This document shows, one piece after another, positions 20,119 through 30,112 of a stretch of 64,000 nucleotides of DNA. How positions within the stretch are numbered: position 1 is the first letter of the stretch; each line of letters starts with the position of its first letter. Made by a program: the position numbers and the translations under genes. This DNA comes from Clostridia bacterium (GTDB lineage Bacteria > Bacillota > Clostridia > Lachnospirales > Lachnospiraceae), in assembly GCA_009929525.1 (NCBI GenBank), contig SAAH01000009.1, forward strand, positions 1-64,000. Direction: 5' to 3'. The notes below the pieces were generated by a model. That model was not told where the DNA came from and did not search any database. It was given only the letters and a program-made list of their open reading frames with translations.

Positions 20119-21384
20119 TCAAGATTCCAGAAGTTTTTCAAATTCTTCTTCACATAATGGTTTTGAAAAATAATACCCCTGGATAACCCGACAATCACAC
20201 TGCAAAAGGAAGTCCAATTGTTCCTTCTTTTCTACCCCCTCTGCCACAACATCCATCCCCAATGCATATGCCAATTTGATAATAGATTTAAGGATTTCTT
20301 CTCCTTTTGAGTCTCCTATATCATCCACAAGGCTTTTATCCAGCTTTAGCACATCTATGTCCAGCGATTTCAGCATTCCAAAGGACGCATACCCTGTTCC
20401 AAAATCATCCATCAATATTTTAAGTCCCATTTGATGGAGATGATCGATCATTTCCTGCATATGTTCCTTTTGCTCTGCCATTGTCCCTTCCGTGATCTCA
20501 AGTTTTATGGCTTCCGGAACGATCGTATATTCGGAAAGTATCTGCCGATACTCACTGAGAAAATCGCCCTTATACAAATGGCGTTTCGACAGGTTCACAG
20601 ACACTGGCACAACATGACCTATCCGCTCAAGCCACTCCTCCTGTTTTTGGCACACCTTGCGGAACATATAAGAATCCAGTTTTACGATCAGACCGTCCTT
20701 CTCAAAAACAGGGATAAAATCCTGCGGGCTGATCACTGTTCCATCCTTTTTTATCCACCTTACCAGTGCTTCCGCACCCACTACTCTTTTTTTTACTCCA
20801 TCAAACTGCGGCTGATATACCACTTGAAACTCTTCATCCAGAAGAGCCTTCTCCATCTCATCCTCCAGTCGTTTGCGATATAACATGTCTTCCCGCATAG
20901 AGGCATCAAAAAAACGTATACACTTATCCTGGCGGCCTTTGATGGTAGCTTTTGCCATCTCCGCCAAATTATGCATCGCCGAAATTTTTAATGACCGGTC
21001 TGCGATCTCATAAATTCCAAAGGAAGGGCATAATTTGAAAGAGAGGATATCGATCTTCCCGATCTTATCGGTCACATAGTCCAGACGTTTTTCCAATTCT
21101 TCTCTGCTTTCATAAAACATAAGTGCCACAAAGCAGTCTGCCCCATGTCGTGCCCAGCACTCCGGTTTTATCAGCAGCTCGTTCCATACCATATGAAGAC
21201 GACGTATCACTTCATTACCGCTTTCATATCCGAACAGGTCATTGATCAATTTGAACTGATTAATATCCATGGTGACTAATGCTGCTTTTTTTCCCGGTTT
21301 TTCTCCTAAAGCAAATGAAGCTTCCTTTGCAAAACGGCCAAATGTCCATCCTTTGGTAAGGGAATCTTTCATTCTCTTCTCCAT
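20119..21384 (-). CDS. GGDEF(degenerate)-EAL domain protein, probable c-di-GMP phosphodiesterase
   Basis: ORF extends to 21432 but a good RBS precedes ATG at 21384; RHGADCF replaces GGDEF; EALVRW, EITEGTM, DDFGTGYASF, AEGVE, QGYYFSKP retained. Confidence 0.9.
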   Translation of the reverse strand: MEKRMKDSLTKGWTFGRFAKEASFALGEKPGKKAALVTMDINQFKLINDLFGYESGNEVIRRLHMVWNELLIKPECWARHGADCFVALMFYESREELEKRLDYVTDKIGKIDILSFKLCPSFGIYEIADRSLKISAMHNLAEMAKATIKGRQDKCIRFFDASMREDMLYRKRLEDEMEKALLDEEFQVVYQPQFDGVKKRVVGAEALVRWIKKDGTVISPQDFIPVFEKDGLIVKLDSYMFRKVCQKQEEWLERIGHVVPVSVNLSKRHLYKGDFLSEYRQILSEYTIVPEAIKLEITEGTMAEQKEHMQEMIDHLHQMGLKILMDDFGTGYASFGMLKSLDIDVLKLDKSLVDDIGDSKGEEILKSIIKLAYALGMDVVAEGVEKKEQLDFLLQCDCRVIQGYYFSKPLCEEEFEKLLES

Positions 21385-21505
21385 ATGTCTCCCCCTCTCT
21401 GCTACGCTCAAAATCAACAAAAGCTGCTGCACTAATCGATATCTTAGAATATTTATATTCTATATTGATCGGTGCAGCAGCCCTCATTTTTTCTGCTTTA
21501 TTATT

Positions 21506-21527
21506 CAAGTACACCTTGGCGTACTAG
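21506..21527. repeat. Dispersed palindromic repeat, copy C (degenerate)
   Basis: caagtacaccttggcgtactag. Confidence 0.65.
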
Positions 21528-21563
21528 TTTGTTGTTTACTCACCACCTATAGAGGTGAGAGTC

Positions 21564-22847
21564 TTATCTGCTTTCAGTATTAAGTTTTTGTATCTCTCCA
21601 TCCTCACGGAATCGCTCAAGCTGTTCATAATTTTCAACCAGCTTTCCAGCACCTGTAGTTCCATTTGGTCCAAACTTGAACACAAATTTTAATAATATCG
21701 GTGTAATGATCGTCGTAATAACAACCACTATGACAACTGGTCCCAGAAAATTAGTACCCATCAAACCTAAAGAAGAACCCTTATCCGCTACGATCAATGC
21801 AACCTCACCACGGGAGATCATACCAACTCCGATCCGGGCACACTGATAATTCTTGTATTTGCATAATTTTGCTCCAAGTCCGCAGCCTACGATCTTTGTC
21901 AAAACAGCCACAACAACCAACGCAACTGTAAATCCAATGATCGTCCCATTCATATTAGGAAGTGCAACTTTGATACCAATACTTGCAAAAAAGAGCGGTG
22001 ACAAGAACATATAGGAAATCGTGTCAAATTTCGATGCGAGCCATTGTGTCCTCTGGGTTTTTGATATTACAAGACCTGCCACAAATGCTCCTGTGATATC
22101 TGCAACTCCAAAAAAAACCTCTGCACAATATGACAACAGCAAACAAAATACAAAAACAACGATCGCATGTCTTCGAAGTCCCTTGGATGCCAGCTTTTCC
22201 CACTTTTTATAACCATAATAGAAAATCACGCCGGCAACTATGGCAAATACAAAGAAACCGACAATCTTCAGTAAAACAACTCCCAGACTAATAGAAGAAT
22301 CCGCCATACTGGTAACGATCGTAAGTGCAATGATACCTAAAATATCATCAATAATAGCCGCACCAAGTATCGCATTTCCCGAATGAGTCTTTAACTTTCC
22401 CATCTCTTTTAAAGTTTCCACACTGATACTCACCGAAGTAGCTGTCAGTATGACTCCAATGAAAATGTTCTGTAAAAATAGACTGGCATTCGCATCTGAA
22501 TCGATAACTCCTGGCTTATTAAAGAAATATGCGATTGCAAATCCACCAACAAGCGGTACGATAACACCAAAAAGTGCAATGACAAAAGATGCTTTTCCAC
22601 TTTTTTTCAGCTCATCGATATCGGTTTCCATGCCTGCACAAAACATCAGGACTACTACACCGATCTCTGCTGTATCATGTATAAACGTTGTCTCCTTCAA
22701 AATATTCAGGCAGGCAGGTCCCAAAATAAGTCCCGCCAAAAGTGCTCCAACGACCTGAGGCATATTGTACCTTCTCGTGATCAGACCGAATACTTTTGTA
22801 GTTAATAAAATTAATGCTAAATCGAAAAGAAAATTATATGATGCCAT
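21564..22847 (-). CDS. Cation:proton antiporter (CPA2/KefB-like)
   Basis: 427 aa; PQVVGALLAGLILGPACLN, GAAIIDDILGIIAL; paralogue of 18855..20036. Confidence 0.9.
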   Translation of the reverse strand: MASYNFLFDLALILLTTKVFGLITRRYNMPQVVGALLAGLILGPACLNILKETTFIHDTAEIGVVVLMFCAGMETDIDELKKSGKASFVIALFGVIVPLVGGFAIAYFFNKPGVIDSDANASLFLQNIFIGVILTATSVSISVETLKEMGKLKTHSGNAILGAAIIDDILGIIALTIVTSMADSSISLGVVLLKIVGFFVFAIVAGVIFYYGYKKWEKLASKGLRRHAIVVFVFCLLLSYCAEVFFGVADITGAFVAGLVISKTQRTQWLASKFDTISYMFLSPLFFASIGIKVALPNMNGTIIGFTVALVVVAVLTKIVGCGLGAKLCKYKNYQCARIGVGMISRGEVALIVADKGSSLGLMGTNFLGPVVIVVVITTIITPILLKFVFKFGPNGTTGAGKLVENYEQLERFREDGEIQKLNTESR

Positions 22848-22921
22848 TTTTTTGCCTCTCTTTCTAATATCCGAAAGCTACTATAGCACTTTTAAATATG
22901 AAAAGCAATATCAAATTTTTA

Positions 22922-23761
22922 TCAATGAAGATTCTCTAATTCTTTCTCTCTTCGTCTTCTTCTTAATCTCTCCCCGCTTTTATTATACAGGAAAAAAGAC
23001 TGAACAAGCAGCTTGTTAAAAGGACCCAGTCTGTCTTTTGTAGTTCGTTCATATCTGGTTCCCCCACAGCTGATATATGGAGTCTTCTTTACATAATCTA
23101 TAAGATCATTCTCGCACCGGATATCATCCGGAAGTTTTGTATAACCCATACCGATACAATCCACCTTATGAGCATCACTTCCGCCAAATCCTGGCTTATG
23201 ATATTTTCTTGCTATCTGAGCTGCCTTTTCATTGACTTCCTCTGCTTCACAGGCATTATATATCTCAACGAAATCAAACTGATGCATCAGGCTTTCCACC
23301 CGCTCTTCGTAAAACTTCTTGCGTGCCTGAGTTTTCATGATACTAAGATATTTTTCGCCAAAAGGATGGGCTGGTCCAACAATCCCGCCATAATGATGAA
23401 CGGTCATGATCAGTATCTGTGCAGGAAGTCCCCGCAGTTCCAGAAGCTTCAGCTTCACACCCTGAGGCATGATCACCAGCATATGTCCACAATCTATAGT
23501 ATCATACTCCACTCCTTTAAGAACAACGAAGTCCGTATGCCGCTTGCCTTTTATAGAATCTCTCCATTCTCTATATCCATCATATGAGTTGTGATCCGAG
23601 ACAAGCATTCCCCCGAAGCCTTTCTCTTTCAAGCTCTTAATATATTCCTCAATCATTACTTTGCCATCCATGGAACCTTCCTTGGTATGACAGTGCATAT
23701 CAAATTTCACATTCTCACCTTCTCTTTGACTATGCATCTGCACCGCATTGTACAACTGCAT
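22922..23761 (-). CDS. PHP-domain metal-dependent phosphoesterase
   Basis: 279-aa ORF; FDMHCHTKEGSMDG, SDHNSYDGYREW, GSDAH motifs; true start may be GTG at 23710 (RBS-like agaagg upstream). Confidence 0.85.
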   Translation of the reverse strand: MQLYNAVQMHSQREGENVKFDMHCHTKEGSMDGKVMIEEYIKSLKEKGFGGMLVSDHNSYDGYREWRDSIKGKRHTDFVVLKGVEYDTIDCGHMLVIMPQGVKLKLLELRGLPAQILIMTVHHYGGIVGPAHPFGEKYLSIMKTQARKKFYEERVESLMHQFDFVEIYNACEAEEVNEKAAQIARKYHKPGFGGSDAHKVDCIGMGYTKLPDDIRCENDLIDYVKKTPYISCGGTRYERTTKDRLGPFNKLLVQSFFLYNKSGERLRRRRREKELENLH

Positions 23762-23851
23762 TCTTTTTTTAAGAATATTATAACCCCTTTTGGAGATACT
23801 TACAAATCAAATTTGAGTAATAAAATGTGAAATTATGGTGTTCTCTGATTT

Positions 23852-24382
23852 TTACTCTTCCATTTCTTCCTGTATGACATCCGTCAGCTCTGATACCCTG
23901 TCGAGCACCTTATCTTGTGTACTTTTGTTTATTGAATCAAAATCCATACTGTCCTCGATCAATAGTTCCTCAATCTCACGATTTCCATCGTAAAGTACCT
24001 TGACCTGTTCTTCTATATCCATGTTCCAGGCTGCCTGATCCTGCAGATACTTTGTGTACTCAGTCAGCAGTCTTAGATAATTCGACAGTTTTGCACGGCG
24101 TTTTCGATAAATCGGTTCTGACAATGTGTGATACTTTAGAAAGCTGGAATCCATATGTTCTACATGCTCCACAGCACTTTTGGCACTTTCCAGACTTTCT
24201 TCGTTCTTCGTATCCAGATACTCCTGCATAGCAAGATCATATTCCAGCAGGCATGCCTGAAAATGGCTGTATGCAAACTGGACAACATTTTGACTTCTCA
24301 CAAAATCAAGCACTCCCAAGATCATGAACACTGCCAGTATGATAATAATATATGTCCTTTTTTTCCGCTTCGATCCATCCAT
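23852..24382 (-). CDS. Small single-TM protein of unknown function
   Basis: 176 aa; one N-terminal TM helix, helical acidic extracytoplasmic region; RBS GGAGG before ATG. Confidence 0.7.
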   Translation of the reverse strand: MDGSKRKKRTYIIIILAVFMILGVLDFVRSQNVVQFAYSHFQACLLEYDLAMQEYLDTKNEESLESAKSAVEHVEHMDSSFLKYHTLSEPIYRKRRAKLSNYLRLLTEYTKYLQDQAAWNMDIEEQVKVLYDGNREIEELLIEDSMDFDSINKSTQDKVLDRVSELTDVIQEEMEE

Positions 24383-24389
24383 TCAGGCA

Positions 24390-24485
24390 GTTCCTCCCGC
24401 AGCCGGCACCTTTGCCGGCAATTAATATCTGAGCCATCCACCTACCCGCTTGCAGGCTGACTTACTTTCGCTCATTATAGCATTT
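24390..24485 (-). promoter_or_regulatory. Possible structured 5' leader upstream of the 176-aa protein
   Basis: Minus-strand hairpin GCCGGCaaaggtGCCGGC (24402-24419) plus TGAGC...GCTCA and CCTGcaagCGGG pairings directly upstream of the RBS. Confidence 0.4.
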
Positions 24486-24553
24486 GCTGGAAGTTCTTTC
24501 TACTGTTTTTCTTGTTTTTTATAATGAATCTTAACCGATATCCTCACTGGATT

Positions 24554-25426
24554 TTATATTGTGATCACACTGCCGATATGCAGTGCTCTGGAATCTTTTC
24601 CGTGTCCGACCTGAAGTGTTCTCGCCACAGGAAGTAACGGATCAGCCACGCTCTCAAGTACCAGTCTTTCAACCATATCTGTCCCCTCATCACCATCAAG
24701 CTGAGTAAAGGTACCCAGCAAGAGACCATCAATTTTTCCAAACACTCCCATCAGGCGAAGTTGAGTCAGAAGCGAAGAGATCACTCCTTCTCCACCGCCA
24801 AATCCTTCCAAAAACAGGATTTTGTGTTCCACATCCGGAAAATATTCTGTTCCTGCCAATTTCAAAAAGCACCGGATATTTCCACCTACTAACACTCCAC
24901 TCATCCTTTCACCTTGCAGATAATGCCATTTGTCCGGCTGGAGATCATCTCTGGACCTGTTTCCTTCTCCACTATATACAGTTGCCCGAAACCGCTCGGT
25001 CTGCTCTTTTTCATATTCCCCTGCCAGATTTTGTATCTGATAGAGCCAGGACGTTTGTCCACATTTTGTATACAAAGCATTTAATATTACGGTAAGGTCA
25101 CTGTATCCCCAGAATTCTTTTCTATTTTCTTCTTTTTTCATTAAATCATAATCCAGATACTCGAGTACCTCATTTGCCAGGTTGCCGCCGCTGACATCGA
25201 AAACCGCCTTGATATTTCTATCCTGATACATTTCATTGATGATTCTGGCTCTTTCCTGCCCCGTACCGGAAGAAATAGTCTTCTTCCGGTACAAAAATGG
25301 ACTTTTTACCGTAACAAGCCCCATCCCGTTCAGAACTTCTTCTACCCGGTCCATACTACTTTTCTTGGATGATTCCAGACCATCGGAGCAACATACAATA
25401 CCAATTTTATCTCCGCTCTTCAGCAT
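24554..25426 (-). CDS. LD-carboxypeptidase (S66/MccC-like)
   Basis: LKSGDKIGIVCCSDG N-terminus, GYSDLTVILNALYTKCG, FLEGFGGGEGVISSLLTQLR; ORF track extends to 25480 but ATG at 25426 fits the family start. Confidence 0.85.
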   Translation of the reverse strand: MLKSGDKIGIVCCSDGLESSKKSSMDRVEEVLNGMGLVTVKSPFLYRKKTISSGTGQERARIINEMYQDRNIKAVFDVSGGNLANEVLEYLDYDLMKKEENRKEFWGYSDLTVILNALYTKCGQTSWLYQIQNLAGEYEKEQTERFRATVYSGEGNRSRDDLQPDKWHYLQGERMSGVLVGGNIRCFLKLAGTEYFPDVEHKILFLEGFGGGEGVISSLLTQLRLMGVFGKIDGLLLGTFTQLDGDEGTDMVERLVLESVADPLLPVARTLQVGHGKDSRALHIGSVITI

Positions 25427-25427
25427 A

Positions 25428-26048
25428 TTATCTGTCCCTCTTTTCATATATCTTAGCTGATGCAAATCCGCTGACAACAAATAATAAAACTGCTGTTATC
25501 CCAAAAATCAAAAGCCAAAAATGCATATCCTGATTCAATCGAAACCATGGCTGTTTTGATATCAATCCAACCAGTGCAGCTCCTCCAAATGTCAATATAA
25601 AAAACAAGATTCTTGCTTTTTCCGGATCATTCAGCAAAAAGCTCAAAAACATCATTATAGACTGATAAATAACAGCCACCATTGCTGCAATACAGATTAT
25701 CTGTATATTTTCTGACAGGTTCACATGATACTTCGTAGAAAGAGGTATCTCTATGAGCACATTGGGAATAGCTGCTGCTGCAAGAAGTAATATCCCCAAA
25801 ATATATTTTGACCATACCATACTGCTCTTTTGTATCGGCATAGCTGCTGCGTAGGCATCCCAGCTTGACTGACGGTCAAAGCTCATCGTTGCAACAGGCA
25901 TGATTCCGCATATAATGACCGCCAATGCTGGAAAAGTCATATATTCTTCACTTATAAAAGGCAAAATAAAGTACACCAGCAAAATGATCAAAACGATCTT
26001 CATTTGGTCTCTCATAATATACAGATCTTTTAATATCAATCCCTTCAT
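25428..26048 (-). CDS. ABC-2 type transporter permease
   Basis: 206 aa; six TM helices; adjacent to ABC ATPase. Confidence 0.8.
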   Translation of the reverse strand: MKGLILKDLYIMRDQMKIVLIILLVYFILPFISEEYMTFPALAVIICGIMPVATMSFDRQSSWDAYAAAMPIQKSSMVWSKYILGILLLAAAAIPNVLIEIPLSTKYHVNLSENIQIICIAAMVAVIYQSIMMFLSFLLNDPEKARILFFILTFGGAALVGLISKQPWFRLNQDMHFWLLIFGITAVLLFVVSGFASAKIYEKRDR

Positions 26049-26051
26049 TTC

Positions 26052-26891
26052 TTACTCCTCCTTCATCATATAAACCATGATTTCTTCCAATGTTGCCCGT
26101 TCCGTGTGGAAATTTTCCGGGATCCGATGGATATTGACAAGGGCATCACACCCATATTCGCCTACACGTTTTCCAATTACAGCTCCCTCTTCCAGTTCAT
26201 CAAGCTGTTCTCTTGATACTTTGACAAGACGATATTTTTCCAGAAGCTCGTCCTTTTCCTCGCTCACAATGATTTTCCCTTTATGGATAAAAGTAACATA
26301 GTCGCATATTCGTTCCAGATCGCTTACTATGTGGGAAGATATCAGAATCGAGTGATTCTCTTCCTGTATAAAATCATAGAATACATCCAGTACCTGGTCA
26401 CGAAATACAGGATCCAGTCCACTGGTTGCCTCATCCAGTATCAGAAGCTTCGCATGATGCGAAAGTGCTGTTGCTATGGATAATTTCATTTTCATTCCTC
26501 TGGAATAATCTTTGATTTTCTTTTTTGGATCAATCACAAATTTTTCAAGATACTGCGTATAAACTTCATCGTCCCATAATGTATAGATACATTTTTGTAT
26601 CTTTCCAACCTGAAGAGCATTGAGATTGTCCGGGTATCCTGAAGAGTCGAATACTACTCCGATATCATCTTTCACCTGGACTCTTTCCTTTTCTGTTGTT
26701 GCTCCCAGAAGATTGATACTCCCCTCATCTGTATGGATCATATCTAAGATTGCCTTTATTGTTGTACTTTTTCCCGCACCGTTTTCGCCCACGAATCCCA
26801 TAATACATCCGCATGGGAGTGTAAGATTCACATGGTCCAGATAAAACTTTGGATATTGTTTTGTCAGATTACATACCTCGATCGCATTCAT
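26052..26891 (-). CDS. ABC transporter ATP-binding protein
   Basis: GENGAGKSTTIKAI Walker A, YSRGMKMKLSIATAL signature, LLILDEATSGLDP; start ATG 26891 overlaps the stop of the GntR gene. Confidence 0.93.
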   Translation of the reverse strand: MNAIEVCNLTKQYPKFYLDHVNLTLPCGCIMGFVGENGAGKSTTIKAILDMIHTDEGSINLLGATTEKERVQVKDDIGVVFDSSGYPDNLNALQVGKIQKCIYTLWDDEVYTQYLEKFVIDPKKKIKDYSRGMKMKLSIATALSHHAKLLILDEATSGLDPVFRDQVLDVFYDFIQEENHSILISSHIVSDLERICDYVTFIHKGKIIVSEEKDELLEKYRLVKVSREQLDELEEGAVIGKRVGEYGCDALVNIHRIPENFHTERATLEEIMVYMMKEE

Positions 26892-27268
26892 TATAATTCT
26901 CCTTTCCACCATTCCTTCAGCATATCTGCAGCATCCTCATAATCCATTCCCAGGCTTTTCCCCAGTCTGCTGATCTCCTGCATATACGTTTCCATTTTTC
27001 TAAGATTTTGTTCTCTCATGATCTCAAGATTCTTTTCTGCCACAAAGCTCCCTTTTCCAGCAACTGAATTAATAAGCTTTTCTTTTTCCAGTTCTTCATA
27101 TGCTCTCTTTGTTGTGATCACACTGACTCTTAGATCTTTTGCCAACGCTCTTATCGATGGCAGAGCCTCACCAGGTTTCAAATCCCCAGACAGGATCTGT
27201 TCCTTGAGCTGACAGCAGATCTGACTGTATATAGGTTCTCCCGATGTATTGCTGATAAAGATATTCAT
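26891..27268 (-). CDS. GntR-family (YhcF-like) transcriptional regulator
   Basis: 125 aa; EPIYSQICCQLKEQILSGDLKPGEALPSIRALAKDLRVSVITTKRAYEELEKE. Confidence 0.93.
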   Translation of the reverse strand: MNIFISNTSGEPIYSQICCQLKEQILSGDLKPGEALPSIRALAKDLRVSVITTKRAYEELEKEKLINSVAGKGSFVAEKNLEIMREQNLRKMETYMQEISRLGKSLGMDYEDAADMLKEWWKGEL

Positions 27269-27460
27269 TTGAACTCCTTGTCTTTTACTATTGATTTATA
27301 TTTTATTTTGTTTTACTGTATATATACACTATATACAGTATGAACAGTTTTGTCAATACATTTTTCAATTGTTTTTTTATCTTCTTTTGGTTATACTGTT
27401 GAAGGATATGAAGATTCTTTTTCTTCTGTCCCACAATTTAACACACGAGGAGTATTTATT

Positions 27461-28297
27461 ATGGAATCTTTTATTGATCTGCATGTTCACTCTACTGCTT
27501 CCGACGGTACCTTCACACCATCTCAACTGGTAGAACATGCAATAAAAAAAGGCCTGCGGGCAATTGCGCTCACAGACCACGATACAACAGATGGTGTCCT
27601 TGAAGCACTGAATGCTTCTCGGGATACGTCACTATTGGTTGTCCCCGGTATCGAATTATCTACATGTTATTGTAATAACCGGGATATCCATATCCTTGGA
27701 CTTAACATTGATATTCAAAACAAAAACTTTCAGGAACAACTGCAATATTTTCAAAAAGAAAGAGAAAACCGAAACGAAAAAATCATTGAAAAGCTTCAGC
27801 AGGCTGGATTACAGATCACCCTTGAACAGATGAAATCCAGATTTCCTGACAGTGTCTGGACACGGGCACATCTGGCACGTTTTTTGATGGATACGGGTCA
27901 GGTCCATTCTCTTAACGAAGCCTTCAATCGCTATCTCGGAGACCACGCTCCCTGCTTTGTCCCACGGCATAAGGTCTCTCCCCAACAGGCGATCCGCCTG
28001 ATCCACGAAGGAAATGGCAAAGCAGTCCTCGCTCACCCGCTCTTATATCATCTTTCCTCCACTCAGCTTGAAGAACTTGTAAAAGTACTAGCTGATGAAG
28101 ATCTGGATGGTCTCGAAGCAATCTACTCCACCAATCGTGGAATGGAAGAAACTCATATGCGCCAGCTTGCACGAAAATATAATCTTTTCATCACTGGCGG
28201 TTCTGATTTTCACGGAACAAACAAACCCTCCATTGATCTTGGAGTCGGCCGCGGAAACTTGAAGATTCCTTCCGAACTTTTAAATAATCTATCCTGA
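27461..28297 (+). CDS. PHP-domain phosphoesterase (RNase AM/YciV-like)
   Basis: MESFIDLHVHSTASDGTFTP, ALTDHDTTDG, GSDFHG; RBS-like gagg upstream of ATG 27461. Confidence 0.9.
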   Translation: MESFIDLHVHSTASDGTFTPSQLVEHAIKKGLRAIALTDHDTTDGVLEALNASRDTSLLVVPGIELSTCYCNNRDIHILGLNIDIQNKNFQEQLQYFQKERENRNEKIIEKLQQAGLQITLEQMKSRFPDSVWTRAHLARFLMDTGQVHSLNEAFNRYLGDHAPCFVPRHKVSPQQAIRLIHEGNGKAVLAHPLLYHLSSTQLEELVKVLADEDLDGLEAIYSTNRGMEETHMRQLARKYNLFITGGSDFHGTNKPSIDLGVGRGNLKIPSELLNNLS

Positions 28298-28304
28298 TCT
28301 TTTT

Positions 28305-29180
28305 CTACCTGCGTAATGGATTGATACATCTGCCCGCCAGAAAAAGTAAAATACCGGATATTATCAGCTGCAGGACAATTGCAATCGGCAGCATATGAAG
28401 TACACCAAAATCATTGCTGTATTCTCCCAGATGATTGCATATCTGCAGCAGTTCATAACCGCCGCCTACCTGTTTGCTCAAAAGTCCAAAGTAGCTGACT
28501 ACAGGATTCAGGAGTAAAAGATAAATTCCCCGTCCCATGCTTACCCCATCATAATTCCCTATCTGTTCAGCTCTGATATTCAGTACGTAATGCATCACCC
28601 ACAAAAACACCACTGTTCCGACCACCAGCAAAAACACCACAACATAAGATACGATAGTTGCAACCGTTGTCCTCTTTATCACTGATGAACAAAATACACC
28701 GATACTTCCGATAAAAATGCCCGATACCACAAGAATCGCAACCAGACCCAACAGATCTGCCACCGAAACTCCGCCAAATACCAATATCAAAGAAATCGCC
28801 GGAAGTGCAGAAAAAGCAATGATAAATACAAGGCAAAGGGAAGCTTCTAATTTTCCTATCACGATTTTCCACGGACTCAGATGAGTTGTGAGCAAAATAT
28901 CGAGTGTTTTTCGCTCCCTCTCAATGGCGATCGAGCCGCCAGCGACTCCTGGTACCAGCACACATACCATTGCAAATAATGTATATGCCATCATCATATA
29001 ACACTGGATAGGGAAACGGTACTGTCCAGCCGTCATATACTTTTCTTTGCCGCCAATTCCAAAATAAGTTACTACTGCAACAATCGTAAGTAACAGATTG
29101 ACTGCAAATATGACCCAGGAACTTCTCATGGAACGCATGTTTCTTTTCATTTCATTTTCAAGTACAGGATTCATCTGCAT
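28305..29180 (-). CDS. ABC transporter permease
   Basis: 291 aa; about six TM helices; ERERKTLDILLTTHLSPWKIVIGKL typical of ABC-2 permeases. Confidence 0.87.
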   Translation of the reverse strand: MQMNPVLENEMKRNMRSMRSSWVIFAVNLLLTIVAVVTYFGIGGKEKYMTAGQYRFPIQCYMMMAYTLFAMVCVLVPGVAGGSIAIERERKTLDILLTTHLSPWKIVIGKLEASLCLVFIIAFSALPAISLILVFGGVSVADLLGLVAILVVSGIFIGSIGVFCSSVIKRTTVATIVSYVVVFLLVVGTVVFLWVMHYVLNIRAEQIGNYDGVSMGRGIYLLLLNPVVSYFGLLSKQVGGGYELLQICNHLGEYSNDFGVLHMLPIAIVLQLIISGILLFLAGRCINPLRR

Positions 29181-30111
29181 AGCTGTTCCCCCTCTCCGGA
29201 TCTATCAAATGGAAAAATACAGATTCCAAGCTGTTATGTTCTCTTGTAAATGATGTGATCATAACTCCTGCATCCACCATTCTCCTTATCAGCAATGCTT
29301 CTTCCTCTTTACTTCCGCCGAAGATGATCGATATCACATTTTTGTCAATGGATATCCTGCTTACCAGCGGATGACTTTTTAGTAGTTCTATCGCCAGATC
29401 CATCTGATTATATACCGTTATCACCACCGGATTAGAACTGTCTATAGAAAGCATGATTTCTTCCATCTCTCCCTGAAGGATCATCTTGCCTTGATTGATT
29501 ATCCCTACATTGGAGCACATATCAGCCAATTCTGACAAAATATGAGAGCTGATGAGCACTGTATAACCATCCATGCAAAGATTTCGGAGCACATTTTTAA
29601 AGATCCGTCTTGCTCCAGGATCAAGTCCTGAAGCCGGTTCATCCATCACCAGAAGCATGGGACGATGGATCAGTGCTCTGGCAAGGCAAAGTCTTTGCTG
29701 CATTCCCCGTGACAATTCATCTACGAACCTTGCTTCCATATTGGCAAGTTCTACCTGATCCAGCACTTCACTTGCCCTCATGCTGCCGTCTTTTCCATAA
29801 ATCCCATAAGCTGATGCATAAAATTCCAGATATTCCATCACCGTCAGATTTTCATACACACCAAAAAAATCAGGAACATAGCCTATCTTGCTCTTAAGAA
29901 CCTTCGTATTCTTCTCTACCCGTTCTCCGTCAATCCATACCTCACCCTTAGTTGCACTTAGCAAACCGGCAATGATACGGATAGTTGTCGTCTTTCCAGC
30001 TCCATTAGGTCCAACAAAACCATAAAGTTCTCCTTTGTTGATCTCCATATTGAGGCCATCAAGAGCAAGTACTGTGTCATATTTCTTATAAAGATTCTCC
30101 ACATGAAGCAT
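29158..30111 (-). CDS. ABC transporter ATP-binding protein
   Basis: 317 aa; GPNGAGKTTTIRII, ELSRGMQQRLCLARAL, LLVMDEPASGLDP. Confidence 0.95.
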   Translation of the reverse strand: MLHVENLYKKYDTVLALDGLNMEINKGELYGFVGPNGAGKTTTIRIIAGLLSATKGEVWIDGERVEKNTKVLKSKIGYVPDFFGVYENLTVMEYLEFYASAYGIYGKDGSMRASEVLDQVELANMEARFVDELSRGMQQRLCLARALIHRPMLLVMDEPASGLDPGARRIFKNVLRNLCMDGYTVLISSHILSELADMCSNVGIINQGKMILQGEMEEIMLSIDSSNPVVITVYNQMDLAIELLKSHPLVSRISIDKNVISIIFGGSKEEEALLIRRMVDAGVMITSFTREHNSLESVFFHLIDPERGNSYADESCT

Positions 30112-30112
30112 T

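Noticed and set aside
24390-24485. Assignment of the leader to c-di-GMP, cobalamin or other known riboswitch class
   Set aside because: Some short strings look similar but the order of conserved elements does not match those I know, so it is left unclassified.
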